From Oncomelania hupensis (Eukaryota > Mollusca > Gastropoda > Littorinimorpha > Pomatiopsidae): a DNA stretch of 64,000 nucleotides. Shown here one piece after another: positions 1 to 11,821 of the stretch. The position numbers and the translations under genes were made by a program. The notes under the pieces were generated by a model, which was not told the origin of the DNA, made no database searches, and was given only the letters and a program-made list of their open reading frames with translations. Each line of letters starts with the position of its first letter. Position 1 is the first letter of the stretch. The stretch lies in assembly GCA_036898135.1 (NCBI GenBank), contig CM072522.1, positions 30,495,755 through 30,559,754 on the forward strand, given 5' to 3'.

Positions 1-614
1 TCCTTTGTTCTTTCTCATTCCTACACTGTTCTAACTATCTAATATACTATCTTCTTCGCTAGACCAGTCACCTACTTTTTTTCTTGTAAACACTTCTGGG
101 ACAAAACTCCTCATTTTTGTGTGAGGTCTGTTGGATCAGCTTGGGAATATTGGACGCTTTCTGCCAGGTGGTCACTGGTGCTTCCTATGATGTTATTATT
201 TGGCAGTGTAGGCAATTTATATGTATGTGTTTTGTTGATATTTTATAATGATGTTTGTATTCTATTTTGTTTTTGTAAACGGGGGTTCAATAAATTATAG
301 TATAGCCTCAGTATCCCCTGCGTGGGATGTCTTTATTGTAAAGTGACTGGCTAGTGGAGTGCCTTCAGTGTTACCACTAGGGTTGTTTCGGCAGGTCTTT
401 TATGCGGATCATGAGTGAGTTTTCTTTCAGTGAAGTTGTGGTCTTGATTTTGTGGTCCTGCATGATTCCTGGACCCTGTAAGCAATGAATAACTAACTTC
501 TGAGTTCTCTCCTTAGTGAGTCCTCTTTCAGGGAAGTTTTGGTCTTGATTTTGTGGTCCTGATTTAGCCCTTTGCAGTTCGCTGGACCCTGTAAGCAATG
601 AATAACTAACTAAC
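1..614 (+). mobile_element. R retroposon copy R1 (5' end outside window)
   Basis: This is a copy of the dispersed non-coding R family that recurs at least a dozen more times in the window. It shares the segment around the TTGGATCAGCTTGGGAATAT motif and the GGGATGTCTTTATTGTAAAG motif with the other copies. Its 3' end belongs to a subfamily ending in a CAATGAATAACTAACT tail, also seen in R9 (30487-30903). The last ~90 bases with their tail are present twice (about 410-505 and 515-612), a local duplication of the 3' end. No ORF is credible. Confidence 0.8.
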
Positions 615-1711
615 CCTGACCACCAAGCAGTTTTTCCCACTTAGTACAATGTTAAGTTTGTTGAACGACAAAGTGCTGATCAGCCATGTCAATGCAAGGC
701 AAGTTAAATTCTACAAGACTCAAATTCGAAACAGGGCTATATGAAGCTTTGTATTCATGATTTTTCTATTTCCTCTTTAGCATAGCATAGCATAGTTCGG
801 CATATAGGCTAACAGCCTTTGACCCTCATATTAGATCTTGATGAGGGTCTCAAGACCCAGACCCCTGGCCTCAGTGCCTACCAATTTAGAACCTTTTAGA
901 CTCCATTTTAGTGGAGTAGATGCTATCCTTAAATAACTTGTCTATACAGTTCTTGAACACATTGAGTGATATAGCATCTACAGCCTCCGCAGTCAGGTTA
1001 TTGCAAGGGGTTACGACTCTATTAGTAGAATACTATTTAAATTTGTGAGTATTATTAAAAGTTTTAGTAAGTTTAAATTTGTGACCTCGTATTATATCAT
1101 AGGATGCTAGAAGTTAAAATTTAAAAGAGAAGTGGTTAAATATCATACAAATTGTGCACAATTTTAAAAATTTTGATTAAATCACCCCGCTCTCTCTCCT
1201 ATACTCTAAACTGGGCAACCTCAGTGACTTTAATGTCTGGTCATAGGAGAGTCCTGACATTCCACATATCTTCCTGGTGAATCTGCGCTGGACATCCTCG
1301 ATCAAGTCAACTTGCCTCCTCAAGTATGGACACCAGACGGGATTAGCGTAATCCAAAATGGGACGTATAAGAGCCTTAAAGAGGGGGACCGTGATGTCCT
1401 TGGATTTATTACTTATGATTCTTATAAACAGGGCTGATATTTTGTTGGCTTTCTTCACAGTACTCAATGTGGTTCTCAAAGCTGAGCTCTGTGTCCCCAA
1501 TCACTCCAAGATCCCTCTCGGCACCAGTCGTCTCAATCTTACACCTTTCTTTACCATCACTCATAAAATACTTATGCTGGGGATTATTTTTGCCCAGATG
1601 CAAAACCTTACATTTTTCACTATTAAATTTAAGTAGCCATGTTTCCCTCCAGTCAACCAACTTGATGATGCATTTCTGCGTTCTCTGCTCCCCCCCACAC
1701 TCCCCTCCCAT

Positions 1712-2206
1712 TCTGTGAGGGTGCCGGGAGTATCAGTATAAATAGTATCCCCACTTTCTGGAAATTTAGTGCTTTCAATTCCCACTGTCGCTGTTTTTCT
1801 TTTTCGTTCTTTCCCAATCCTACTGTTCTATCAATTAATCTACTATACTATCTTCTTTCTTCGCTAGACCAGTCACCTACCTTTTTTCTTGAAAACTCTT
1901 CTGGGACAAAATTCCTCATTTGTGTGTGAGGTCTGCTGGATCAGCTTGGGAATATTGGACGCTTTCTGCCAGGTGGTCACTGGGGCTTCCTTAGATGTTA
2001 TTATTTGGCAAAGTAGGCATTTTACATGTATGTGTTTTGTTGATATTTTATAATGATGTTTGTATTCTATTTTGTTTTTTGTAAATGGGGGTTTGATAAA
2101 TTAGAGTATAAATATGTATATATATAGATATATATATATATATAATATCCTCAGCGTCTCCTGCATGGGATGTCTTTATTGTAAAGTGACTGGCTGGTGC
2201 CTTTGT
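1712..2206 (+). mobile_element. R retroposon copy R2, inserted in the CR1 LINE
   Basis: The copy begins near the GGTGCCGGGAGT 5' motif, carries the TATA-like CAGTATAAATAGTATCC, and stops at GACTGGCTGGTG without the usual tail. A (TA)n expansion (about 2110-2145) lies inside it. The host LINE's RT motif resumes directly on the right side, so this insertion is younger than the LINE. Confidence 0.8.
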
Positions 2207-2439
2207 GTCATCAGCAAATATCTTTGTCACACTCTACCTTCTCTGGCATGTCATTTATAAAATATATAAATAATGTCAGCCCCAACACGCTGTCCTGTGG
2301 GACACTGCTTCAAACACTTATTCTGTTAAAACTGTTACAGTTAACAGTCACATACTGAGTCCTGTCACTCAGAAAATTCCCTAATCCCTACAAGTGCCAC
2401 TTATGCCATAACCTTTTATTAGTTTCTATTTTTTAGTTG

Positions 2440-2790
2440 TAATGGATCCTTCATGTAATATAACCTATGTAATATTGTGTGTGTGTGTGTGTGATTACAT
2501 GCATATGCACACAAGGGTACAAATGTTGTGTATCTGGTATGTTTGTTTGAGCTGAATATTATATTGTAATAACGTAATTGAGTGTGTGTGTGTTTGTGTC
2601 ACTGTGTGTGCGTGCGTGTGTGTGTGTGTTGTGGTGTGTTTTTTCCCCCTCAATGTTATGTTACTATTCCCTTTCTGTCACTGTGTTTATAACCACTATA
2701 AAATCTTGTCTTGTCTTGCAAAGCGACAACCCACATTTTTCTTTCTGAGAAATAAAGAATGCATTGACTTGACTTGACTTGATCGACTTG
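2440..2790 (+). mobile_element. 3' end of an L2-like LINE with (TTGAC)n tail
   Basis: A GT-rich stretch (2478-2640, mostly TG repeats) leads to GAGAAATAAAGAATGCATTG and a TTGAC pentamer tail (about 2764-2790). The same tail type ends LINE fragments near 20000 and at 21475-21510. It splits the CR1 ORF between two RT blocks, so it is an insertion. No coding part is left. Confidence 0.6.
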
Positions 2791-2970
2791 ACTATAAAAG
2801 TCTGAGATGTGGAACAGTATATCAATTGCCTTCATAAGATCTAGATATACTGCGTCGACTGGGATGCCTTCATCCAGGAAGGACAACCAGTCATTTATTG
2901 TCACCAACAACTCGGTGACACATGACCTAATCCTGTAAAAGCCAAACTGGTCATCGTGTAGAAGGCCCAT

Positions 2971-4262
2971 TGTACTCGCCGATCTCTGTTTGGGACTTCG
3001 TAACTAGCCTCTCTCTCTCTGGCGATAAGTACATGTAATGACGCAGGACAAGGTGGTCAGTAACATGGGTCTTCAGTTTATTTTCTTTCAGTCATCAATT
3101 CACATTTGCGTTGTCATGACCTCCGTGGATAACACCCTGGTAATGCCCTGGTAAAAACTGAACAACAGGATCGACTTAGTACCAAACAAAACTGGCGATA
3201 TTTATGCGCAAAGCAAGCACAGCTTACAAAAAGGTCTATAGAAAACTATAATTAATTTCAATTACTCATTACAAAATTTACTGACGTACAGAGTGCTGAT
3301 AAAAGAACTAAGGTGAACATTGGACAAATTGAAACTGACCAATAGAGAATACCAAAAACACAGAGCCTCAATTTCTTGTCAAGAGAGATCAGTTATTAAC
3401 AAAAATATTTTGAACCAGATGGGGCTTCAACATGACTGATTCCTACTGCCTATTCAACAAGAAATAAACTAAGTCCAGAGGTGTATAGCAAAAGGAACAA
3501 AAACAATAAATTACGAACTTGAACCAAAGAGTGAAAGAGAAATACATAATTCAAGCAAACTAATCCATAAAAAAAAAAAAACTGCAAAATCAACTCCAAA
3601 AGAATAAAACAGGTACCAATCTAACGGTACCTGTTATCGCCGATGTCCCAAAATAAAGGTTGACTCCAGACCGCTACATTTCAGGAGTCTATAGGTCTCT
3701 GAACAATCGCCTCTATTTCAGAGAATACTGAGTGCCTTTTGTCACAACAATAAGCAAAGTTATATTCCTTCAAAAAGGTGCTCCTAATTCAACAGATTGC
3801 CTGTTCACAAAAACTCTCTCGAATCAGGATGTAACTTGCTCAATACAAAAGGCAAGGGAGAACAGATCACAAACATACAAAAGGAACTGAGTATGAAAAT
3901 TAATGCAAAGGGTTACATTCACACCTGATATAACAGTACTCAGGTAACTTCTATTTCCCGTGCACTTGAACACTAATAATTTCATAAGTAAATGAAACTG
4001 AAGACGTCTTGAGGGGAAGGAGAAGAGGAGGGAGAGAAAACCAAGTGCTAATGAACAGAATAATTGTTGCACGCTCACCAAAACTCCAAGCACCGGCAAG
4101 AATAAAGAAAGACGAGAAGGCAAAGACAAAGCAATGAACAAAGGGGGTTGAACACAGACTAAGAAAAAGGCAATAAATGATAGGCCCATCTCCAAAAAAG
4201 GAAGGAAGAATATATTTAAGCAAACACATAAATCGGACAAAAATTAATCTTGCCCTAATGAG
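2971..4262. mobile_element. Unclassified ~1.3-kb insertion in the CR1 LINE
   Basis: The LINE reading frame is lost here and resumes on the other side (RT blocks end near 2970 and restart near 4265). The insert begins TGTACTCGCC and ends ...GCAAGAACA, so TG/CA-like termini, with CCAT on both flanks. Read on the minus strand it has an AATAAA-type signal about 100 bases from its end. This would fit a solo LTR, but no second LTR or coding region is present to prove it. Open frames inside (for example 3824-4337, minus) look random. Confidence 0.4.
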
Positions 4263-4827
4263 GGCAAGAACAACCATCCTCGACGAAGTGAGAGCACAAT
4301 GCGTCTCTAATGATTCCCTCAAATACCTTACAGACAACGGAGATGAGTCTAACAGGCCAGCGATTTACCCGGAGAACTTTTGTCACCTTTCTTAAAGATC
4401 GGTTTAACCTCTTCCTCCTTCCATTCATCAGGTATCATTCCATCCCTCATGGTTCTATCAAAAAGTAACCTGAGAGGCAAAGCCAATGCATTTGCTAGTT
4501 CTTTCAGCACCCAAGGATTAATTTAATCTGGTCCCAGTGACTTGCAAATTTTTAACTGCAACAGGGCCTTACTCATCTGCTCTTCACTAACATATTAATG
4601 TTATCCAGTTTTAAATTCATTTCACAGTCAAAGTCCAGCACATTTTTTTAATTTTCCAGCGTAAACACACTAGCAATTAAAAAGCTAATTAATTTTAAGG
4701 TCTCTGCTTTCTCTAGTTGTTGTTGTATCAAATTTTATTCATCAGATTAACATAAGTTGTACTGATAGTTTACCGGGGACTAGAAATCTACGAACGGCGG
4801 TAAAGACCTGTAGTCCGTTGGTCTCCT

Positions 4828-4908
4828 GAGAGGGTGTACTCCCTATACGCTTGCAAAACATGGACCCTCACAGCTGATGTACAACGAACGAACGAACGAA
4901 CCAGACTT
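4828..4908 (+). pseudogene. Short RTE LINE fragment
   Basis: The translated piece with LYACKTWTLTAD matches the RT C-terminal part of the RTE copies elsewhere in this window (for example the minus-strand copy at 7032-8916). It is followed by a short GAAC tetramer run. Only about 25 codons remain. Confidence 0.6.
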
Positions 4909-5578
4909 CAACAGTCGAAGTTTGCTTTCTCTAGATCTATCATTGTCAGTGTTCAGTTGCACTTTAATAGATTAGAGACAGAGACAGTCTCTCTAGGCTT
5001 GCTTTTGTCCAAAGAATACTGATAAAAACATTTTGGATTGTTTTTAGCTTCTTTTGCCATAGGCGTTTCCTTTGCTATATTGAGTATGATGACTAATTAG
5101 CATACTATCTTAGTATTCCCCGAACAATCACAAATGGAACCGGACAAGTAAAAATGCCCAAAATAAAAGGGACATTCAAAAAGCCGCGAGGCTTATACAA
5201 GTCCCTCTCAACTAAACTTAACTTAACTAAACTATAACGAACTTAATTACGAGGCAATCATTTCCCCCGATTGCGAGCCTTAGCATAGGCATTATAATTA
5301 GTTTTAGTAGGGTATGTCGTATACATCTTAAAATGCTTTTTTTTTTTTTTTTGTCTAATCTTGTCATGCATTTCTGGTGGAATATTTGGCTTTTTGGCCC
5401 CTCCTCCATGTAGTCTAAACCTTCTCACTGGTATGAACCTTTCTTTAGCCACGGAATTAGATCTAATTCCGTGTTTTAGCCTTTCTCAGCATCACCTTTA
5501 TTTGATCCCAACACTCATTCACATTCAAACCCTCATGCAAGTCTCTCTTCCATTCATGAATTCCTGCAAACGCTAGAA

Positions 5579-5641
5579 ACCATGATTAATATTATAGTAA
5601 TGTTTCAAGAAACCACGATTAATATTATAGTAATGTTTCAA
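5579..5641. repeat. ~33-bp direct duplication
   Basis: The block containing GATTAATATTATAGTAATGT occurs twice head to tail, with one or two differences. It lies between the LINE's 5' end and the presumed promoter of gene 1. Confidence 0.8.
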
Positions 5642-5757
5642 CTTTAGTTCTAGAAATATTTATAGGGCCTAACAAAGATTTTTAAACAAAAATTATAACG
5701 GTATTGAAAGCTTATTATCAAGCTTCCGGTATTATTTGTTAGTTCCCTTGTTCGTTT

Positions 5758-5769
5758 TGCGCTTGCGCA
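5758..5769. promoter_or_regulatory. NRF1-like site upstream of gene 1
   Basis: TGCGCTTGCGCA is one base away from the palindromic NRF1 consensus, a common core-promoter element of TATA-less animal genes. It lies 51 bases upstream of the first ATG of exon A0, in the one A-type exon that lacks a splice acceptor. Promoter role is inferred from position only. Confidence 0.4.
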
Positions 5770-5819
5770 GTAGAAGTGTCGTGTAAAAAATTGAGTGTCG
5801 TTGATGACATTTCTTCGTG

Positions 5820-5925
5820 ATGGGGGACGAAGACAGTCCCGTGTTGTCTGAAGTGAAGTTGGAGATTGACATTGCTGAAGAACCAGTGGAAGACTGGATG
5901 AGATTGCAAGCGTGGCATGCACAAA
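5820..5925 (+). CDS. Gene 1 exon A0: predicted first coding exon, acidic SUMO-motif domain
   Basis: The exon opens with ATG and encodes about 35 residues, starting MGDEDSPVLSEVKLEIDIAE and ending in a DWMRLQAWHAQ-like segment. It ends in phase 1 at a good donor (A|GTGAGT). Two paralogous exons (A1 at 9015, A2 at 41056) have the same length and composition, but each is preceded by a TTCCAG acceptor. A0 is not, and an NRF1-like site lies just upstream, so I take it as the initiating exon. VKLE is a psi-K-x-E SUMO-type motif followed by an acidic hydrophobic patch. The domain is not one I can name. Such acidic leaders are common ahead of C2H2 arrays. Expression is unproven. Confidence 0.7.
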
Positions 5926-6596
5926 GTGAGTTGAACCTGGAAATGAGGTATCCAGACCACAGTGGAACAGAAATCCATATTATTACTTTTCTTCGAAGAA
6001 ACTTGCTGCCTTGACTGTGGACTGTGTCTGTGGTACTATTGAATCAGATCATGGGGCTTGTGAGGAGAGGGGAGGGGGGGATTGTGAGGAGAGGGAGGGG
6101 GGATTTAAATGATCAGTTTCGTGTTATCAGTCATTAAAATTTTTTTCTTTACCTTAGAGTAGACTGAAATTGAAAGCTTTTTCTTTCTTCTGCTGCTATC
6201 CCGTCAATATATAGGCCTATATATAGTTGACGCATACATTTAATTGGCTTCATTTGACTGTTTTATTATATTTACTTCTTACTTTTTATAACGTCTGTAT
6301 TTTAAGTTTGTTGTAATTTTGCCCTGTAATTTTCTGATAAGTGTCTTGAATTAAAGGCGCATTATAAATGGTAGTAGTAGTTTTCATTCTGCGTTGTTGC
6401 TTTTAATTTGCATTTGAAAAGTGCCAAGTGGGTCTGTGCTTTCTGCACCCTTGCTTACACAGTGGAGGTTTATTGACCATATTACCTGTAACTTTTAGAC
6501 AAGAGGAAAAAATGTAGACCTAACATAATGGTTCTTCAGTTCGTTACTGTGCTTGTTGTCAGGAAATATTCACACGAAAGCTGTTGATTTGTTAAG

Positions 6597-6857
6597 CGCC
6601 TGCAGGAAGAGAACGCCAACAAATTTCTCACACCAGCGATCAATGGATTGTCGGATGTTCAGCAGGTATGACTGGCAGTGAGTTAGAGATACAGGAAGAA
6701 TCAGAAAGCAAGATGGTGCCTGAGAGTGACATGATGAAGTCCCATGAACCAGCATTGTTTAAAGTGAAGACAGAGCCTGACAGTGACATGGTGGAGCCAC
6801 ATGACCCAGTGTTGCCTAAAGTGAAAACAGAATCTGACAGTGATAGAGAGGGATACA
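6597..6857 (+). CDS. Gene 1 exon B0: acidic exon with VKTE repeats
   Basis: The exon begins after TTGTTAAG (a weak acceptor), enters in phase 1 and leaves in phase 1 at A|GTAAGT. It encodes about 87 residues. The first third matches B1 and B2 (a GRERQQISH-type start, then TGSELE). The rest holds two repeats of a ~19-residue unit around LFKVKTEPDSDM, the second ending VKTESDSDRE. Both carry psi-K-x-E SUMO consensus followed by acidic residues. Splicing B0 to the next A exon (A1) keeps the frame, because the last base A plus TG of A1 makes an extra methionine codon. The polypyrimidine tract is poorer than in B1/B2, so B0 may be a decaying duplicate. Confidence 0.65.
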
Positions 6858-7031
6858 GTAAGTATATTATTAGTGTTTTATACCTAATAATAATAATTGT
6901 CATGTTGTTTTCTATAATTTGATTGTAGCTGAACTGCTTTATAGTTTTACCTTTCTAGACCTAAAACCTTAAAGAGGCTATAAGTGCTCACAACCTATTT
7001 TAACTATCACAACCAAACTTGGTAAGATGGT

Positions 7032-8916
7032 GTGTACTCATCCTATCCTATCCTGTAACTCGAAGGTCGTAAGGGCACCACAGGTGATCATTTAAACAGA
7101 GTACTCCATCCTTCTCTGTCCTCAGCAACCCTCATGGCTTCGATCAGTGTCAAGCCAGCCCATTCTCAAATGTTGTCCTCCCACCTATTTTCTGTCTCCC
7201 TCTTCTTCTGCCTCCTTCCACTGTGCCTTGCAGGATGGTCTTTGCAAGGCCTGATGCTCTGGTAATGTGGCCATATCATCGTAGTTTCTGTTTCCTACCC
7301 AATGTGACCATGTCTTCGTGTTGTCCAATAGCTTGTGTGATGGTCTGTCAGATTTCGTTGTTGGTGATGTGCTGGGTATAGGAAATGCCCAGAAATCTTT
7401 TGTAGCACCTCATCTCCATGCTTTGTGTTCTTCGTTTTAGATCTGCTGTGAGGGTCCATGTTTTGCAAGCGTATAGGAAGATGGAGATGACAATGGAGCA
7501 CAGCAGCCTTACCTTGAAATGTAGACTGATGGTTCTGTCTTTCCAAATTGGCTTCAACCTTGTCAGGGCAGCAGTTGTTTGTACGATCCTGGAGAGGACT
7601 TCCTGTCGGGACCCATTGTCTGATACAATGGCTCCTAAATATTTGAAGCTATGCACTGTGTTGATGGATTGGCCTTGGACTTTAATTTAATGTCCATGTT
7701 GATGCCATTGGCATTGGTGTTGTTGGTCATCATTTTGGTCTTCTCTGCACTTATTTCCATTCCATAGGCTCTGGAGGTGGTGTCTTGTTCCTCACCAGCC
7801 AATCCATCAATTTCATCCGCAAAACGGAGGTTGCAGATTGCTCTACCCCCGATACCGACTTTGCCCTTGTGATCTGCAAAGGCATCTGACATGATGCGCC
7901 TTAGGAAGATGTTAAAGAGTGTTGGAGATACTAGGCATCCTTGATGCAAACCGATTGTTGTTCTGAACCAGATTTCGATTGCGCTGTTGTGGAGGACTGC
8001 ACTGGTAGCCTTATCATAGAGTCTTTTGATGACTTCAATAATTTTATGGCTGATGTTGTACACTCTCATGGTTGCCCATAGAGCTGCATGCCAGACTCGG
8101 ACAAAAGCTTTCTTGAAGTCTACAAACATATGATATAGATGTTGTTGGTGCTGCAGGTATTTCTCACAGATTATTGTGTGGTTGAAAATCATTTCAGTGG
8201 TACTTCGCCCTGCCCTGAATCCTGCTTGTTCTTCAGCTATGATTTGTTCAGCTTGGAGTTTCAACCTGTTGAGTATTATTTTCAGGAGGACATTGCTGGG
8301 ATGGCTGATGAGGCTGATGGTGCGGTAATTTTCACACTCCTGAAGGTTACCTTTTTTTGGGCTGATGACAAGCGACTGGGTCCATGATGTAGGCCACTCC
8401 CCACTCTGCCAGATCTTGTTATAAATAATGGTGAGGGCTCTAATCAGCGATTCTCCTCCTGCTTGAAGCAATTCCGCGGGTATGTTTTCCACTCTCGCTG
8501 ACTTGCCCTTCTTCATCGATTGCACTGCTGCCTCAACTTCTTCTCAGAGAATTGGGAGGATTTCTTCTTCTGTGTTCTGAGGACATGCTAGAATTGATGG
8601 GTCTCCATTTGGTGTATGGTTGTAAAGGTCAGAGCAGTACTCTGTCCATCTATCCAAGACTTCTTGTACTCTTGTAAGGCATATGCCAGACTTGCTTTGG
8701 ATCGTAAAGACCTTGGGTTATTTTAACACTTGTCAGCCGCTTTACAGTCTGATAGGCCTTCTTGCTGTTGTTCTTGTTCAAACTGTTCTCTATACCTGGC
8801 ATTGATCTTCTATCCAGTTCTCCTTTGCTGTGCGCATGCCTTTTCGGTTCAGGTTGTCATTGTTGATTTTTCGGTAGGCATCAGCTCCCTGTGAGGTGTT
8901 CTTTTTCTTTTTCATT
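7032..8916 (-). mobile_element. RTE-type LINE, 5'-truncated, degenerate (RTE-a)
   Basis: The minus strand encodes an RT with the segments SAEQ-like QAGFRAGRSTTEMIFNHTI, MFVDFKKAF and FADEIDGLAG (the catalytic ADD reads ADE here), the C-terminal YGMEISAEKTKMMTNNTN, and FLYACKTWTLTADLKRR. Frameshifts separate 8525-7635 from 7656-7348. The 3' end is a GGATA pentamer tail (CCTATCCTATCC on the + strand near 7035). It is truncated before the endonuclease, which the copy at 57232-60298 still has. It lies in the intron between B0 and A1 of gene 1, in antisense. Confidence 0.85.
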
Positions 8917-9014
8917 GTATACCCATGTGACCTGATAAATGTCAGTGAATGAATGACTTCACTTCAATGCCACATGCATTTTGAGTGTGGTTGATTATAA
9001 ATTATTCTTTCCAG

Positions 9015-9122
9015 TGATGGCAGATGAAGACAACCCACTGCCATCTGAGGTGAAGGTAGAGATTGACATTGCTGAAGAACCAGTGAGAGACTGGATGACA
9101 TTGCAATCGTGGCATGCACAAG
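9015..9122 (+). CDS. Gene 1 exon A1: acidic SUMO-motif exon (paralogue of A0)
   Basis: An acceptor TTCTTTCCAG precedes TG-ATG, and the exon ends CACAAG|GTGAGT in phase 1. It encodes a ~35-residue peptide beginning MADEDNPLPSEVKVEIDIAE, with the same VKVE SUMO-type motif and a WHAQ end as A0 and A2. Because it starts and ends in phase 1 it is a symmetrical exon that can be added or skipped without frameshift. It can follow B0 in frame. It is 95% alike in plan to A2, and its flanking introns are alike as well, part of the 9-28 / 41-51 kb duplication. Confidence 0.75.
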
Positions 9123-9958
9123 GTGAGTTGACATTGTGATGATGGTGATGTCCTCTTTTTAGACTAGTACAATTAAACTCACAAATAAAGTAGGTTTTGG
9201 GATTACAATTTTCTGACCTCTGTGAAGAAAATTTCATTTTACATTGCTATCAGTTTAAATACGTTTTTCCTCATCTATTAGTATTAGTATTACTTTCCAA
9301 TGTTTTAGTAACTTATTAGTTTGCCAGTCTATTGCATTTTGCTCACTTGCATCTCTCCGGGGGCTGTGACTGGGTGCTATTTATAGCCCCAAGCTCATTT
9401 ACATGTCAAATCTAGGGCACTTAGACCTACATTGGGGAGTCTTTGTGGGTAGATTTGTCTTTGATCAAATAAAGTTTAGTTACACAGATTGGAAAAGAAA
9501 GTAACAACACTATTTTATTCTCTTATGTAATGTAAGAAGATAAAACATAATTTGCTTCATACAAGTAGTTAGTTTACTGGAACTTGATAGTTGATTAATT
9601 ATTTCATGCAAGTAGATATCTGATCAGGATCTGGAATTACAGCCATGACGAACTTCACCTTCGTTAAAAATGGGGTGTTTGTAGGTTCCCCTGATCTGTT
9701 TGTATGCTTGTCCGCAATCAGATCTCTTTGAGTACTGTACTACAGTCAATCGTTTTTGAAAGAGCCACTAGCACATGTGTGTATGTCCTTAGCACTGTCA
9801 CAGTGTCAGTCTAGTATAATAACATTGGTACAGGAGAGTGTGTGTGAGGGTGAACAAAATAAATGCAGCAGAAAGGAATACAAATCAAAAAGTACAGATT
9901 AAAAGATAAAAAACATTTTGCGATACAGATAGATTTGCGACATAGATAGATTTGTGCA
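9123..9958. other. Intron sequence shared with gene 2
   Basis: No gene is seen. Most of it aligns by eye with 41164-42030 of gene 2 (for example the shared CTATTTATAGCCCCAAGCTC block near 9390 and 41455), which marks the extent of the duplication. Confidence 0.7.
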
Positions 9959-11821
9959 AGTGCCAAAAGGTCGTGTTGTATAAGCAGTTTAATAAATTGT
10001 TTTTGATTACATAATAATTTGCATTTTTTTGTAAGTCTTATGTATAGGCTTCAAGGAAATGTGCATGAAAAGATAACTCATTAAAGGAATTTTCACATAA
10101 AGCCATGTATGTGAAAAAAACTGACAACGTGACGGTTGTTACACTGACATCCTCAATCACCCATAATTTAAAAGATGGAAGAAATGTGTAACTTAAAACT
10201 ATTAAAATTAATAAAGCTTCCACAATTGAAAGAAAAAATAATAAAAAAACCAAAGTGAATGAAATATCAAAAAGCAGTATATGAACATGATCATGTCAGA
10301 TGTAACAACCATCACGCAAATCAGGTTTAATGTTTTCATGGGTATGTTATGATTTGCTTTAATGATTTAAGATATGTTTGTTTCTAAAACATTTAGATCA
10401 CATTTCAAAATAAAACACATTTAAACATTGTCAAGTAATACAAAATGTTGATATTGAAAAACATTGTGACGGTTGTTACACGAGACACTGTTGTCAGTAG
10501 TGTTGACATACATAATGAAGCAATGTGCACATTTAGGACAAAAAGGCAAATTATTCATGTTATCAGCATATTTACTAATTATTATGTAGTTAAGTAAAAC
10601 AGTAAAAAAATGTATCAGCTTGAAAAATGGTGAAAAAATAACAAATAAAACAAACAATATTTGAATAAAATAATAAATGTAAACCTGATTATTTAATGAA
10701 TTTAGGCCTATTTGTCACATTATAGTCATCACAGATCTTGTAAGAGTCTGTCAAATTGGATAACCTAGATTATCGATCTGTAGTTAGAAAATCACTGCTA
10801 GGGACATGTGGGTTTTTTCCAGCCAAAGGTAAAGAAAACCCTCTGACTTGTTACTGATGAAAAGTGACGGTCGATATTGCTGAAATAAGACATCTGTCGA
10901 TCTGAAAAACATCAATTGGTTGTTCTACTTTATTATGTTTAAGCTTCCGATCATTTTTATTTTCACTTTCCTCCAAAAATACTGCGAAATAAAAGCATAA
11001 TGTACAATCCAACTCTACACAAGTGAAGAAACGATCATATCAAACTTCTGTGTGACGGTCGTACTACTGAAAATTTTTTGACATTTTAGGAAAACTTATC
11101 CCGTTTTTCCCATAGCTTGCTCTCAGCTAAAATAGCCGCCATTTGTCTTTTCTGTTTTGGTCACGTGATCAAAAAAATGTCAGAACGGGTTTCAAAACGT
11201 AAAGTAATAAATAAAAAAACGAGTATGAACGGTCGTTACTTTTTGACATTTTTTTAAAAAGTGAGATATTCTGCCATATTTTACTTATAAGAATTTTGTT
11301 TTATCCTTTAAACAAAATATATTTGTATTTGCCATACATTTCTCCGCTTCGGTTATCCCAAAATTAGGACTGGAACTTCACTAAAGCATTGTTTTTTTGT
11401 CTGCAAAGAGTAGTACGATTTTGACATTTGATGTAACGACCGTCCGTGAATAAAATTAGGCTATAATGCAATAATTTCAAAAATGGTTACAGATAAATTG
11501 TTAAGCTGTTTTAAGTGCTTAAACATCGGTAAGTCAAACTACAAAATTTTATCCAGTTGTTATTTCATTTAAATGAGTAAAGAGACTCTAATGTGAGCAA
11601 CTATAACTTACAGCTTACTGGACCACAAAAAAAAAACTTTTTTCACTGTTTTATTTTTTTTTTAATATACTAATTCTACAATTAACAGCATCAGTTTATT
11701 TTATATATCTCTCTAGCATATCTCCATACAATATCACAAATTACAACAAACACATAATTTCAAATACACATTTATTTCCATTTTTAAAATGCATACTGTT
11801 TCAAAACGACCTTTTGGCACT
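9959..11821. mobile_element. Non-coding DNA transposon with dispersed TGACGGTYGTTACA motifs
   Basis: AGTGCCAAAAGGTCGT at the left is inverted at the right end, with TGCA on both flanks (9955-9958, 11822-11825). The paralogous intron of gene 2 has the empty site TTTGTGCAATTTGAG near 42018. Inside, a motif close to TGACGGTYGTTACA occurs about seven times on either strand (about 10130, 10301, 10466, 10865, 11052, 11228, 11432). No transposase is encoded. The minus ORF at 10421-10657 has a few cysteines but no family I recognise. Confidence 0.65.

Larger units (their letters stand above)
615..5578 (-). mobile_element. Decayed CR1-type non-LTR retrotransposon (LINE)
   Basis: Minus-strand reading gives pieces of one CR1-like pol in the right order: the endonuclease-RT linker (about 5575-5240, with the FRLHGGGAKKP motif), a piece with AKNNPKCFYQYS (about 5080-4920), the RT start with DRTMRDGMIPDEWKEEEVKP (about 4740-4270), the segment with DDQFGF and YLDLMKAID (2970-2790), the VPQ-type motif (about 2400-2240), FADDTK (about 2230), and the RT C-terminus with RPILDYANPVWCPYLR (about 1500-1180). 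The 3' end has a short ATGCT-type tail near 780. Similarity continues to about 615 with a second copy at 35353-37325. Frameshifts and stops are many, so it is dead. Later insertions at about 1712-2206, 2440-2790 and 2971-4262 interrupt it. Confidence 0.85.

Noticed and set aside
3824..4337. Two overlapping minus ORFs of 128-138 codons
   Set aside because: They are hydrophobic chance frames in an unclassified insertion. They overlap in different frames and have no domain.
10421..10657. Minus ORF with CPKCAHC
   Set aside because: It overlaps the repeated TGACGGTYGTTACA motifs, no zinc-binding pattern is completed, and no family is recognisable.
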